Source: Prosthecobacter debontii (GTDB lineage: Bacteria > Verrucomicrobiota > Verrucomicrobiia > Verrucomicrobiales > Akkermansiaceae). Taken from it: a DNA stretch of 19,770 nt. The stretch spans positions 1-19,770 of the forward strand of contig CAMCXJ010000016.1 of the NCBI GenBank assembly GCA_945883455.1. The letters run 5' to 3'. Below are positions 1-6,746 of the stretch, one piece after another. The notes beneath the pieces were generated by a model. That model ran no database searches and was not told the origin of the DNA. It worked only from the letters and a program-made list of their open reading frames with translations. Position 1 is the stretch's first letter, and each line of letters starts with the position of its first letter. The translations under genes were made by a program, and so were the position numbers.

Positions 1-35
1 AAAGCCGGCCACAGGCGCGGCTCTCCAGAACGCAC

Positions 36-1073
36 TCACATCGATTTCAGCAGGGTGAGCTGGTTGCGGGCGCGCGCTAGGTTGTGGCCTTCGTAGTCGG
101 AGCGGAAATAGACGCCGCCGAGGAGGTGGTCGGTGAGGAAACGGATGGCGAGCTCCAGCGCGATGACCTTGGGTGCGGATGGCAGCAGGGCTTTTTCCTC
201 GGGCGTGAGGAAAACGGAGGCCGTGGAAAGGTAGCCCTCGGTGAGCGCAGCGGCGAGCACGGGATCGAGGCGGATTTTTTCGGGGTCGGTCTCGTTTTCG
301 TCGGCGGTGGAGGCGGCGGAGCGGACGAGATCGCCGTAATCGAAGAGCGCGAGGCCGGGCATGACCGTATCGAGGTCGATCACGATGGGCGGGAGGCTGG
401 GGGCGGTGGGGAAAAGGATGTTGGAGATCTTGGTGTCGTTGTGGGTGATGCGAATCGGCAGGCCGGCATCGACGAGGAGGCTCGTGAGGTGTTTCTGCGA
501 GAGGATGAAATCGACATCCGCGCGGGCGTTCTCTAGGCGGCCGACGGGGTTTTTCTCGGCGGCGGCGAGGAGTTTCGCGAAGTAGGTGGGCGTGTGGTGG
601 AAGTGGGGGATGGTCTCGTGGAGGGTGGCGGGATCGAGATCGGAGAGCCTGGCCTGGAAATTTCCGAAAGCGGCGGCGGCGCGGAACGCGAGGTCGGGCG
701 AGTCGATTTTCACGAAGGTCTCGGTGTCCTCATGGTAGGGGTAGCAGCGCCAGATCGTGCCGTCCGGCTGGGTCAGCCAGCTCATGCCGCTGCGGAGCGG
801 GATGAGGCAGAGCTGCTCCGCGCCATGGTTTCTAGCGCCGGTGTGGAACGTGACGTGGAGGATGTTTTCCATGACCTTCCATGGCTCCGGGAACACGGCG
901 GAGTTAATTGACTGAAGGATGAAGCGGGTATTGGTCTGCCCGCTGCGGCAGGTGACGGCGTAGGTGGTGTTGATTAGGCCGGTGGGGATCTCCTCATACG
1001 CGACCACGGGACCGGGTAGGATGAAGCGGGCGGCGATCTCGGGGATGGGCGGTGCGGTGCGTTTGCGGGCCAT
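36..1073 (-). CDS. NahK-like sugar 1-kinase (APH/choline kinase fold)
   Basis: A protein of about 345 residues of the aminoglycoside phosphotransferase/choline kinase fold. The catalytic loop reads HNDTKISN at residues 211-218, with D213 as catalytic base and N218 binding metal. The second metal motif, IDLDTVMPG, starts at about residue 232 and is followed by LFDYGDLVR. This combination is typical of N-acetylhexosamine 1-kinases (NahK/LnpB), which phosphorylate GlcNAc or GalNAc at the anomeric oxygen in the cytoplasm. The exact sugar cannot be read from the sequence. I chose the ATG at 1071-1073 (MARKRT). An upstream in-frame ATG at 1130 would add 19 residues but would overlap the divergent gene's promoter area. 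No clear Shine-Dalgarno is seen at either start. The gene is divergent from the metallophosphoesterase, and nothing downstream in the window links it to a sugar operon. Confidence 0.85.
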   Translation of the reverse strand: MARKRTAPPIPEIAARFILPGPVVAYEEIPTGLINTTYAVTCRSGQTNTRFILQSINSAVFPEPWKVMENILHVTFHTGARNHGAEQLCLIPLRSGMSWLTQPDGTIWRCYPYHEDTETFVKIDSPDLAFRAAAAFGNFQARLSDLDPATLHETIPHFHHTPTYFAKLLAAAEKNPVGRLENARADVDFILSQKHLTSLLVDAGLPIRITHNDTKISNILFPTAPSLPPIVIDLDTVMPGLALFDYGDLVRSAASTADENETDPEKIRLDPVLAAALTEGYLSTASVFLTPEEKALLPSAPKVIALELAIRFLTDHLLGGVYFRSDYEGHNLARARNQLTLLKSM

Positions 1074-1118
1074 GTCTCGTGTCTGGAAAAATGAAGGGTT
1101 GAAGGGCGGGGTGGCGGG

Positions 1119-1124
1119 TATTAT
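1119..1124 (+). promoter_or_regulatory. Candidate -10 element upstream of the metallophosphoesterase
   Basis: TATTAT matches the sigma-70 -10 consensus at five of six positions and lies 13 bases before the ATG at 1138. TTGAAG at 1099-1104 could be a -35, but the spacing of 14 bases is short. If the element is real, the in-frame ATG at 1123 lies inside it and cannot be the start, which favours 1138. Confidence 0.25.
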
Positions 1125-1137
1125 GCACATTCATTCC

Positions 1138-1995
1138 ATGAAGCGAAAACAATTTACCCGCCGGAATATCCTACGGATCGGTATGTGTGGAAGCGCGGCC
1201 ACCCTGTGCGGAGGCGCGGCCACCTTGGGATACACCATGTTAGTGGAGCCGTTTTTCCTGGAATTCGTCGAGCGGGAGTTACCCATCGCGAACCTGCCGG
1301 ATTCGCTGAAAGGGAAGACCCTCGTCCAGATCAGCGACATCCATGTCTCGGCGCGGGTTTCCTCGGATTTCCTGATCGAAAGCTTCAAAAAAGTCGCCGC
1401 GCGGAAGCCGGATATCGTAGTCTATACAGGGGACTTCGTGACGCTGGACGAGGGGACGGAAGCGGGGATGGCCGCGGTTTTCCCACATCTCCCCACTGGC
1501 AGGAGCGGCACGGCGGCGATCCTCGGGAACCACGATTACGGCGTGAACTGGGCGGACGAAAGCTGGGCGGAAAAGATCACGGCGGCGCTGGGAAAAGCAG
1601 GCATTCCGGTGTTGTGCAACGAGGTGCTGGAGATCGGTGGACTCCAGGTGCTCGGCCTCGGCGATCTGTGGGCGGAAAAATTCGATCTCGCGGCGGGGCT
1701 TTCCGCTCTCGCTCCGGGCAAGGCGGCGCTGGCTCTGGCACACAATCCGGACTCGCTCGATGAAGGTGATTGGAGCAGCTACCAAGGCTGGATCCTCGCC
1801 GGGCATACTCATGGCGGGCAGTGCAAGCCGCCTTTCCTGCCGCCGCCGCTGCTCCCCGTTACAAATAAGCGCTACACTGCCGGTCACTTGCCACTCTCGG
1901 GCGGGCGGGATCTCTACATCAACCGGGCGCTCGGATACTTGCACCAAGTTCGTTTCAACGTGAGGCCGGAGATCACCGTTTTCACGCTCAGCTAG
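1138..1995 (+). CDS. Tat-exported YkuE-like metallophosphoesterase
   Basis: A 285-residue calcineurin-like phosphoesterase. All metal-site motifs are present in order: D67-I-H69, GD at about 98-99, GNHD at 130-133, a lone His in LAHNPD, and GHTHGGQ from residue 222. The N-terminus has a twin-arginine signal (T-R-R-N-I-L-R at residues 7-13) followed by a small-residue-rich hydrophobic stretch, so export folded by Tat is likely. This matches the YkuE subgroup, whose members are membrane-associated or exported and cleave phosphodiester or phospholipid substrates. The substrate here is unknown. The start at 1138 is preferred; an in-frame ATG at 1123 would add five residues. The stop overlaps the stop of the convergent PIN-TRAM gene. 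Confidence 0.88.
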   Translation: MKRKQFTRRNILRIGMCGSAATLCGGAATLGYTMLVEPFFLEFVERELPIANLPDSLKGKTLVQISDIHVSARVSSDFLIESFKKVAARKPDIVVYTGDFVTLDEGTEAGMAAVFPHLPTGRSGTAAILGNHDYGVNWADESWAEKITAALGKAGIPVLCNEVLEIGGLQVLGLGDLWAEKFDLAAGLSALAPGKAALALAHNPDSLDEGDWSSYQGWILAGHTHGGQCKPPFLPPPLLPVTNKRYTAGHLPLSGGRDLYINRALGYLHQVRFNVRPEITVFTLS

Positions 1996-3059
1996 GGACG
2001 ATCCATCTCGCCGAAAATGAGCGTGCCGCCTGCGGTTTGGAGGGTGGTGACTACCACCACGTCCACCGTGCGCCCCATTTCCGCAGCGCCTTGATTAACA
2101 ACGATCATCGTGCCATCCGGCAAGTAGCCAACTGCTTGGTGCTCTTCCTTGCCCGGCCTTACCAACGCGACCCGCAGCCGCTCGCCGATGGCGATGGACG
2201 GTCGCAGCGCGATGTCGAGCTCATTGAGATTCAGGACGGAGACGCCTTGCAGCTTCGCAATCTTTGCGAGGCTGTCTTCCAGTGTAAGCAGCCGGGCTCC
2301 ATAAAATTTCGCCGTCTCTATCAGGCGGTAATGCAGGGTTTGCTCCTCTGTGACAATCCTTGCGTCGTGTATGGAAACCTGGATGTCGGGAGAGGATTGC
2401 ATTTTCTCAAGATTCTCCAGGCCGCGCTGGGCGCGCTGGCGAATGCCGGTGGGACTCTCGTTGGCTAGGGTCTGGATTTCCTCTAGGACGAACTGGCCGA
2501 CGATGAGCCGCCCACTGATGAAGCCCGAGGAAAGCAGCCCGAGGATGCGTCCGTCCATGATCGTCTCTGCATCCAGCACGATGGGCTGGCCGGAGCTGGC
2601 GTCCTGGCGAAAGCGGACGTAGGGGATGATAAACGCAAAATCGTCCCGGTTGCTGCGGAGGGCAAGCACCGCGCCGAGAAACCCGAAGCTGGCAAAAAGC
2701 GTGACATCCAGTGCTAACCGCAATGAATTAACCATCGTTTCACCGTATTCCGTCTTATTAATCTTATCGCGGAAAGCGAGTTCCAGCAGGTTAGAAATTT
2801 CCACTCGTGTGAGCAGCCACGCACAAAACAGGCCGACCCCTAGGCCGAAGGTAGCCGTGGAAAATCCGCGTAGGGTGAAGCCCTCCGTGAGCCGCTCGAT
2901 CCCGATAAAAAAGATCCCTATGGCTAGGCCAATCAGTAGACCGCTGGTGACCGACATTTCGAGCGCGGTGCCCTTCGTGCTCAGCGCGATCGCAACCCCC
3001 GCTCCTTGGCAGACGAGCAGGTAGACGAGTCGCGCTATGTTGATGGAGGAGCGATGCAT
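1992..3059 (-). CDS. Membrane PIN-TRAM domain protein (YacL-like)
   Basis: A 355-residue protein with four predicted membrane segments (about 8-27, 36-55, 63-86 and 112-132), then a PIN nuclease domain (about 155-285) and a C-terminal TRAM domain (about 287-350). The layout is that of Bacillus YacL and its Thermus homologue. PIN landmarks are VLDAETIMDGRI around D163 and D169, FVLEE near residue 190, and LLTLEDSLAKIAKLQGV before TRAM. In many relatives the first motif reads VLDTS and the last TND. Here Ala-Glu replaces Thr-Ser and LED replaces TND, so the acidic set is partly shifted and nuclease activity is uncertain. It probably acts on RNA at the membrane. It lies 73 bases downstream of the PUR-family gene on the same strand, a likely two-gene operon. 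Its stop codon overlaps that of the metallophosphoesterase. Confidence 0.88.
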   Translation of the reverse strand: MHRSSINIARLVYLLVCQGAGVAIALSTKGTALEMSVTSGLLIGLAIGIFFIGIERLTEGFTLRGFSTATFGLGVGLFCAWLLTRVEISNLLELAFRDKINKTEYGETMVNSLRLALDVTLFASFGFLGAVLALRSNRDDFAFIIPYVRFRQDASSGQPIVLDAETIMDGRILGLLSSGFISGRLIVGQFVLEEIQTLANESPTGIRQRAQRGLENLEKMQSSPDIQVSIHDARIVTEEQTLHYRLIETAKFYGARLLTLEDSLAKIAKLQGVSVLNLNELDIALRPSIAIGERLRVALVRPGKEEHQAVGYLPDGTMIVVNQGAAEMGRTVDVVVVTTLQTAGGTLIFGEMDRP

Positions 3060-3085
3060 TCCGGAAAGTTCAATCTACAAGATAC

Positions 3086-3099
3086 GCGGGCCCGCCCGC
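3086..3099 (-). other. GC-rich hairpin between the PUR and PIN-TRAM genes
   Basis: GCGGG (3086-3090) and CCCGC (3095-3099) form a five-pair stem with a four-base loop in the 73-base gap. There is no following U-run on the minus strand, so it is not a convincing intrinsic terminator. It might attenuate or stabilise the message. Confidence 0.25.
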
Positions 3100-3132
3100 A
3101 AGCCGCAAGGGAGCGAATCTCTCAGGACCACA

Positions 3133-3375
3133 TCATTCCTGCTCGTCGGCGGTCATCTTGATGTCTGTCAGCGCAGCGATGAAATCCCCGAGGATCTCCA
3201 CGGGCACCATAATCGTGTCCCGGTTGCCGCCGACATCCTCCGTGATCTTCACCACCATCCCGCGCGAGTTCTGCTTTAGGTCTAGGAAAAAGGTTTTCCG
3301 ATCCGATAAGATTTTTTCCGTATGCAACAAGTCGTTATCCACTTTAATTCCTTGGTTGTTGTTCGTTTCCAGCAT
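3133..3375 (-). CDS. PUR-family DNA/RNA-binding protein (DUF3276-like)
   Basis: An 80-residue protein. The segment from residue 17 (LLHTEKILSDRKTFFLDLK) to about 73 looks like a single PUR repeat: a beta strand pattern with an R-x-x-F-F-x-D core, then KITED and an IMVP...L-x-D-F-I-A-A-L helix. This matches the bacterial PurA-like/DUF3276 family, which binds single-stranded nucleic acid as a dimer. A longer reading from 3495 would run antisense into the dihydrouridine synthase and has an arginine-rich, unrelated N-terminus, so the ATG at 3373-3375 (MLETNN) is chosen. There is no strong ribosome binding site. The start lies only 16 bases from the divergent TTG start of the dihydrouridine synthase gene, so 5' transcript ends may overlap. 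Confidence 0.75.
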   Translation of the reverse strand: MLETNNNQGIKVDNDLLHTEKILSDRKTFFLDLKQNSRGMVVKITEDVGGNRDTIMVPVEILGDFIAALTDIKMTADEQE

Positions 3376-3376
3376 T

Positions 3377-3382
3377 GGGAGG
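3377..3382 (+). promoter_or_regulatory. Shine-Dalgarno deciding the TTG start of the dihydrouridine synthase
   Basis: GGGAGG lies 9 bases before TTG at 3392 and is one of the few strong ribosome binding sites in the window. The alternative ATG at 3419 has no such motif in front of it. Confidence 0.5.
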
Positions 3383-3391
3383 CGGGCTTGA

Positions 3392-4447
3392 TTGTCAACC
3401 CATTTCCTGCCCGCGCCGATGCGTGACCTCCTCCCAGCCGCCCGCCCCGCGCTCGTCCTCGCACCGATGCAGGACGTGACCGACCTGCCCTTCATGCGGG
3501 TGCTGGCTCGGCGCGGCGCACCCGATTGGTTCGTGACGGAATACTTCCGCGTCCATCCCCACTCCGGGCTGAACGCCTACATCCTGCGCTCCATTTCCGA
3601 AAACGAAACGGGGCGTCCGGTCTTCGCACAGATGATCGGAAAGGAAATCCCGGATCTGGTGCGGACGGCACGGGAGCTTGCGACGTATCCCATCGCGGGG
3701 ATCGACCTGAACCTCGGCTGCCCGGCACCCGTCGTTTGCCGAAAAGAGGCGGGCGGTGGCCTGCTGCGCGATCCGGGGAAAGTGGACGCCATCCTCGGCG
3801 CGCTGCGAGACGCGATCCCGGGGCGTTTCACGGTGAAGACCCGCCTCGGATACCACTCTCCCGATGAATTTCCCAAGCTGCTGGAAATTTTCCGCAAATA
3901 CGCCATCGACGGACTCACGATCCACGGGCGGACGGTGGAGGATCGCTACGCCACCCCGGTGAAACCCGATTCCGTGAAGCTCGCCGTGGAAACAATGCCC
4001 TGCCCGGTAATCGCGAACGGTAACGTGGTCGATGCGGAAACCGCCCTCGCCTACCACCGCCAGACCGACGCGGCGGGCCTAATGGTCGGCCGCGGCGCGA
4101 TCCGGAACCCGTGGATTTTCGCCCGCATCGCCGCCACGTTTTCCGGAATGGAAACACCCGAACCTACCCGCCGCGACCTTCTCGATTACATCCGCGAGCT
4201 TTCCGAAGAACTTGCCCGCGAGCACCCGGATTTCAATCCCCTCCTCCACATCCAGCGCATGAAAAAAACCCTGATCTACATCTGCGAGGGCATCGATCCG
4301 GACTTCGAGCGGGAGATCCGGCGCATGAAAACGCCCGCCGAGTTCGAGGCTCTGTGCGGGGAGCATCTCAACACCCCGGAAGTCCTCAAACTCCTGCCTC
4401 CCAGCGATTCACGCATTTTCTGCGGGTTCTCGGAGTTGCTGGGCTAG
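3392..4447 (+). CDS. tRNA-dihydrouridine synthase (Dus)
   Basis: A 351-residue FMN-dependent TIM-barrel enzyme that reduces uridines in tRNA loops to dihydrouridine. Family landmarks in order are LAPMQDVTDLPF (about 23-34), QMIG, DLNLGCPAP with catalytic C110, K-x-x-G-G-G-L-L, FTVKTRLGY, LTIHGRT, VIANGNV and MVGRGAIRNPWIF for phosphate/FMN binding. A helical C-terminal tRNA-binding domain follows from about residue 265. The LxAPM...TDxPF and GxGxL-type motifs are closest to DusB/DusC-like enzymes; the exact uridine position is not predictable. The start is TTG at 3392, supported by GGGAGG at 3377-3382. ATG at 3419 would remove nine residues. It is divergent from the PUR-family gene and appears to be a single-gene unit. 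Confidence 0.93.
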   Translation: MSTHFLPAPMRDLLPAARPALVLAPMQDVTDLPFMRVLARRGAPDWFVTEYFRVHPHSGLNAYILRSISENETGRPVFAQMIGKEIPDLVRTARELATYPIAGIDLNLGCPAPVVCRKEAGGGLLRDPGKVDAILGALRDAIPGRFTVKTRLGYHSPDEFPKLLEIFRKYAIDGLTIHGRTVEDRYATPVKPDSVKLAVETMPCPVIANGNVVDAETALAYHRQTDAAGLMVGRGAIRNPWIFARIAATFSGMETPEPTRRDLLDYIRELSEELAREHPDFNPLLHIQRMKKTLIYICEGIDPDFEREIRRMKTPAEFEALCGEHLNTPEVLKLLPPSDSRIFCGFSELLG

Positions 4448-4473
4448 GGGATGGACGCAAGATAAGAGTGATA

Positions 4474-4500
4474 AACCGCCAAGCCGCCAAGAACGCCAAG
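4474..4500 (+). repeat. Dispersed CGCCAAG-type repeat, single copy
   Basis: A 27-base copy of a three-unit motif: AACCGCCAAG, then CGCCAAG, then AACGCCAAG. The same motif forms both arms of the inverted-repeat element at 18052-18191. The following bases (TAAGA) also match the right arm there, read on the other strand. No opposing arm is found nearby. It sits 26 bases after the dihydrouridine synthase stop codon. Confidence 0.6.
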
Positions 4501-4540
4501 TAAGAGGCTTAGGTAAGCATGGGTTTTTCTACTCTTTAAA

Positions 4541-4565
4541 AATCCACAATCCACAATCCACAATC
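4541..4565. repeat. Short tandem repeat of a 7-mer (AATCCAC)
   Basis: AATCCAC is repeated three and a half times without error in the 197-base spacer between the dihydrouridine synthase and the VapBC-like pair. No gene is seen in this spacer, which is noticeably AT-richer than the genes around it. Confidence 0.6.
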
Positions 4566-4618
4566 ATCAATCCTTCTCTTCCTTACCCCTGGATCTTCAT
4601 CCTTCCCCCTTGCTATTT

Positions 4619-4642
4619 AGCCAGTAATACAGCAAGCTGGCT
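4619..4642 (+). promoter_or_regulatory. Candidate operator of the toxin-antitoxin pair
   Basis: AGCCAG (4619-4624) and CTGGCT (4637-4642) are a perfect six-base inverted repeat with a 12-base spacer, ending two bases before the antitoxin ATG. A second, overlapping pair is TTGCT (4610-4614) and AGCAA (4631-4635). Ribbon-helix-helix antitoxins normally repress their own operon through such palindromes. The position is right, but binding is inferred. Confidence 0.4.
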
Positions 4643-4644
4643 CT

Positions 4645-4911
4645 ATGAAGGCTACCTTCCAGATTCCCGACGAGCTCTACCGCGAAGTAAAAGCCGAAAC
4701 GGCGAGGGATGGCCGTACTGTGCGCGAGGTGGTAATCAGCCTCTTCGAACAATGGCTTCGTCAAAAAAAGCAGCCAGCCCCTCATGCCCATTCCATCGAT
4801 TGGGAAAGCTTCCAGGCACCCCTATCCCACTTGATGCCGGATCAAGTGACCGATCATAGCACGGAAGCCATGCGGAAATCCACCACCTCCCAATGGAATG
4901 AGCAGCCCTGA
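4645..4911 (+). CDS. VapB-like ribbon-helix-helix antitoxin
   Basis: An 88-residue protein. Residues 1-40 (MKATFQIPDELYREVK, then a T-V-R-E-V-V-I-S-L-F-E-Q-W-L helix) fit a ribbon-helix-helix DNA-binding domain: a short beta strand followed by two helices. The tail is polar and has no visible fold, as expected for the toxin-binding part of an antitoxin. The next gene encodes a PIN-domain protein and starts 14 bases before this stop codon, the usual order and overlap of a vapBC operon. A palindrome lies immediately upstream. Symbols vapB/vapC are used for the type of system, not for a specific orthologue. Confidence 0.8.
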   Translation: MKATFQIPDELYREVKAETARDGRTVREVVISLFEQWLRQKKQPAPHAHSIDWESFQAPLSHLMPDQVTDHSTEAMRKSTTSQWNEQP

Positions 4912-5323
4912 AATCCGCTCGTCTCTGGATACCTCGGTGGTCATGCGGCTACTCACCGGCCAGCCTCTGGATCTGGCCACGGTCGCACGCCGCTACATGA
5001 CGGAGACCGAGCAGTCCGGCTCCAAGGTTTTCGTTTCGAATCTCGTCGTGCTGGAAGCCTACTTCGCCTGCCAGCACCACTACGGTATGGCCAAGGACGC
5101 GGTGCTCACCGGCCTCCGACAACTCCTCTCCATGCCGACCTTTATCGTGCATCCCCAATTGCTCCCGCTGCTTGCGACCGAGGGACTTGCCTCTGCCAAA
5201 CCCGGTTTCCTCGACCGGCTGATCCACGCCGAGGCCACCACCGCCCGCCTGCCCCTTGTGACTTTCGAGAAAGCCGCTGCCCGCCTTCCGAACACCCAGC
5301 TCCTCAAGCCCCCTGACCCCTGA
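4898..5323 (+). CDS. VapC-like PIN-domain toxin
   Basis: A 141-residue PIN-domain protein. The expected acidic positions are D11 (in SLDTSVVMRLL), E53 (VVLEAYFA) and D106 (GFLDRLIHAEA). The fourth position is E124 in TFEKAAARL, where most relatives have Asp (TFDKAAARL). Such toxins cleave RNA with a magnesium ion held by these residues; the target cannot be inferred. Translation is probably coupled to the antitoxin through a 14-base overlap. The length and the three clear acids argue for an intact toxin. The Glu-for-Asp change may be tolerated or may lower activity. Confidence 0.82.
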   Translation: MSSPEIRSSLDTSVVMRLLTGQPLDLATVARRYMTETEQSGSKVFVSNLVVLEAYFACQHHYGMAKDAVLTGLRQLLSMPTFIVHPQLLPLLATEGLASAKPGFLDRLIHAEATTARLPLVTFEKAAARLPNTQLLKPPDP

Positions 5324-5374
5324 CCTGACCCGGTTCGGCGGCTCTTTGTACGGTCCGTAGGCATTCCGACAAGG

Positions 5375-5394
5375 CGGCGCTAAGCCCCGCGCCG
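5375..5394 (+). terminator. Weak hairpin after the toxin gene
   Basis: CGGCGC (5375-5380) and GCGCCG (5389-5394) form a six-pair stem with an eight-base loop, 52 bases after the toxin stop codon. No U-run follows, so termination is only possible, not shown. The rest of the 227-base spacer to 5550 should hold the cassette promoter, but I see no convincing -35/-10 pair. Confidence 0.3.
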
Positions 5395-5550
5395 AGAGAC
5401 TGTTGTAAAAGAGCAGCATCCGATTTTTCCCCTACTGTGACGAAATCTCCACAATCCCCCCATGGCTTGCGGGCATTTCTGTATTTACTTGGTCGTGGCG
5501 CATGAAATGCTGGGTTGTTACGAAATAAATCCACCGCGCCAACACGCCCG

Positions 5551-6213
5551 ATGCGTATTGCCCAACACATCCCCAAAAATGCGAACCGCAGCTCCTCGGC
5601 CTTCAGCCTAGTCGAACTCCTGGCGGTGATCACGATGATGGCGATTCTTCTCGCGGTCGCCGTTCCGATTTTTGCGGATCCGTCGAACAGCGCCCGCCAA
5701 GCCTCCCGTGAAATCATCAAGGCGCATCTCCAGCGCGCCCGCAGCCACGCCATCGCCTCAGGCTCCCCCACCGCCATTGCCATACCCGTCCTCGCCACCG
5801 GCGGCGAGCTGGGCGGGCGGGCGATCTCCCTTTTCGAGGTCGTGAAAAACGGCGCGGTCTACGAACCCGCCAAGGATGAAGCTGGCAGCGAAAAACTCCT
5901 GCAGCGCTGGGAAACCTTGCCCGGGAATTTCCATTTCATGCCGTCCTCACTGATTTCCTCCCCCAAGACCATCGTGGACGCGCCGGAAACGCTGCTGACA
6001 AACTACAAGGGCAAGGCCGTCACCTGCCACCTCATCGTATTCGCGCCGAACGGCCAGATCGTCCTGCCCTCCTCGGCAACGAACATCGCCATCGCCCGCG
6101 CCACACGGCGCGGAAACTCCCTCGCACTGACCCAGAAATCCAAAGGCAGCCCAGTTTACGATCTGCTCCTAGTCAACCGCCTCACCGGCCGCACCCGATT
6201 CATCGAACCATAA
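5551..6213 (+). CDS. Verru_Chthon cassette protein D (GspH-like pseudopilin)
   Basis: A 220-residue pseudopilin-like protein. A 17-residue leader ends in SSSA, followed by FSLVELLAVITMMAILLAV, a type III prepilin-style segment with Glu at mature position 5. The residue before the cleavage site is Ala rather than the usual Gly. The rest is a soluble, beta-rich periplasmic domain. Hydrophobic-core wording and position first in the set resemble GspH of type II secretion. ATG at 5551 is chosen; a TTG at 5515 would lengthen the leader by 12 residues. The stop codon TAA overlaps the next ATG by one base (TAATG). Family assignment is from recalled resemblance to the cassette families described from Verrucomicrobium and Chthoniobacter. 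Confidence 0.82.
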   Translation: MRIAQHIPKNANRSSSAFSLVELLAVITMMAILLAVAVPIFADPSNSARQASREIIKAHLQRARSHAIASGSPTAIAIPVLATGGELGGRAISLFEVVKNGAVYEPAKDEAGSEKLLQRWETLPGNFHFMPSSLISSPKTIVDAPETLLTNYKGKAVTCHLIVFAPNGQIVLPSSATNIAIARATRRGNSLALTQKSKGSPVYDLLLVNRLTGRTRFIEP

Positions 6214-6746
6214 TGAAATTTTCCGGAAAGCGCCCGAATCCCGGCATGACCCTCATGGAGGTGGTCATTGCGCTCGGTGTGGTGGCCTTCGTGATCCCCA
6301 TCGTATTGACGGCGACAGGCTCCGCGAATATCTCCCGCCTCAGCGCGGAGGCGGACACCCGCTCGGCCTGGCTCGCCCGCGAGGTGCAGCGGGAAATCAT
6401 CACCGCATGGACGGTTCCCGCCCCCACTCCCGCATCCGCGTTCGGCGCGGCCCTGGCTTTCCCCGTGTTCGCGACCCCGACCGCACCGGAAATCCTTGCC
6501 TATGATTCGGACGGAAATTTCCTCGCGAAAGGAACCACCGCCGATCTCACCGCAGCCTCCAAAATCCCCAAAGCCAGCTACATCGTCGCCGTCCATGGCG
6601 CGGCGCACCGCCCGCCCAACCTCGCGGCCGGCCCCGACACCCTTTCCCTGATCACCATCCGCGTGCTCCATCCCGCCAAGGCCGCCGCCGCCAAACGCAC
6701 CGACCTCCGCTACCAGATCATCAGCCCACGCCAAGGCACCCTTTGA
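6213..6746 (+). CDS. Verru_Chthon cassette protein B (GspI-like pseudopilin)
   Basis: A 177-residue protein with a short basic leader ending in NPG (G11) and a mature N-terminus MTLMEVVIALGVVAFVIP, with Glu at mature position 5. The start of this helix (MTLMEV) is close to that of GspI. The body is a soluble periplasmic domain rich in Ala and Pro, with SLITIRVLHP and a closing R-Y-Q-I-I-S strand. It starts within the stop codon of protein D and ends in a TTGA overlap with protein C, so translation of the series is probably coupled. Its role as a minor pseudopilin is inferred from the N-terminus and gene order. Confidence 0.82.
   Translation: MKFSGKRPNPGMTLMEVVIALGVVAFVIPIVLTATGSANISRLSAEADTRSAWLAREVQREIITAWTVPAPTPASAFGAALAFPVFATPTAPEILAYDSDGNFLAKGTTADLTAASKIPKASYIVAVHGAAHRPPNLAAGPDTLSLITIRVLHPAKAAAAKRTDLRYQIISPRQGTL

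Noticed and set aside
4541..4565. Phase-variation tract controlling the toxin-antitoxin pair
   Set aside because: The 7-mer repeat is short and about 80 bases from the start codon, with no promoter spacing that it would alter.
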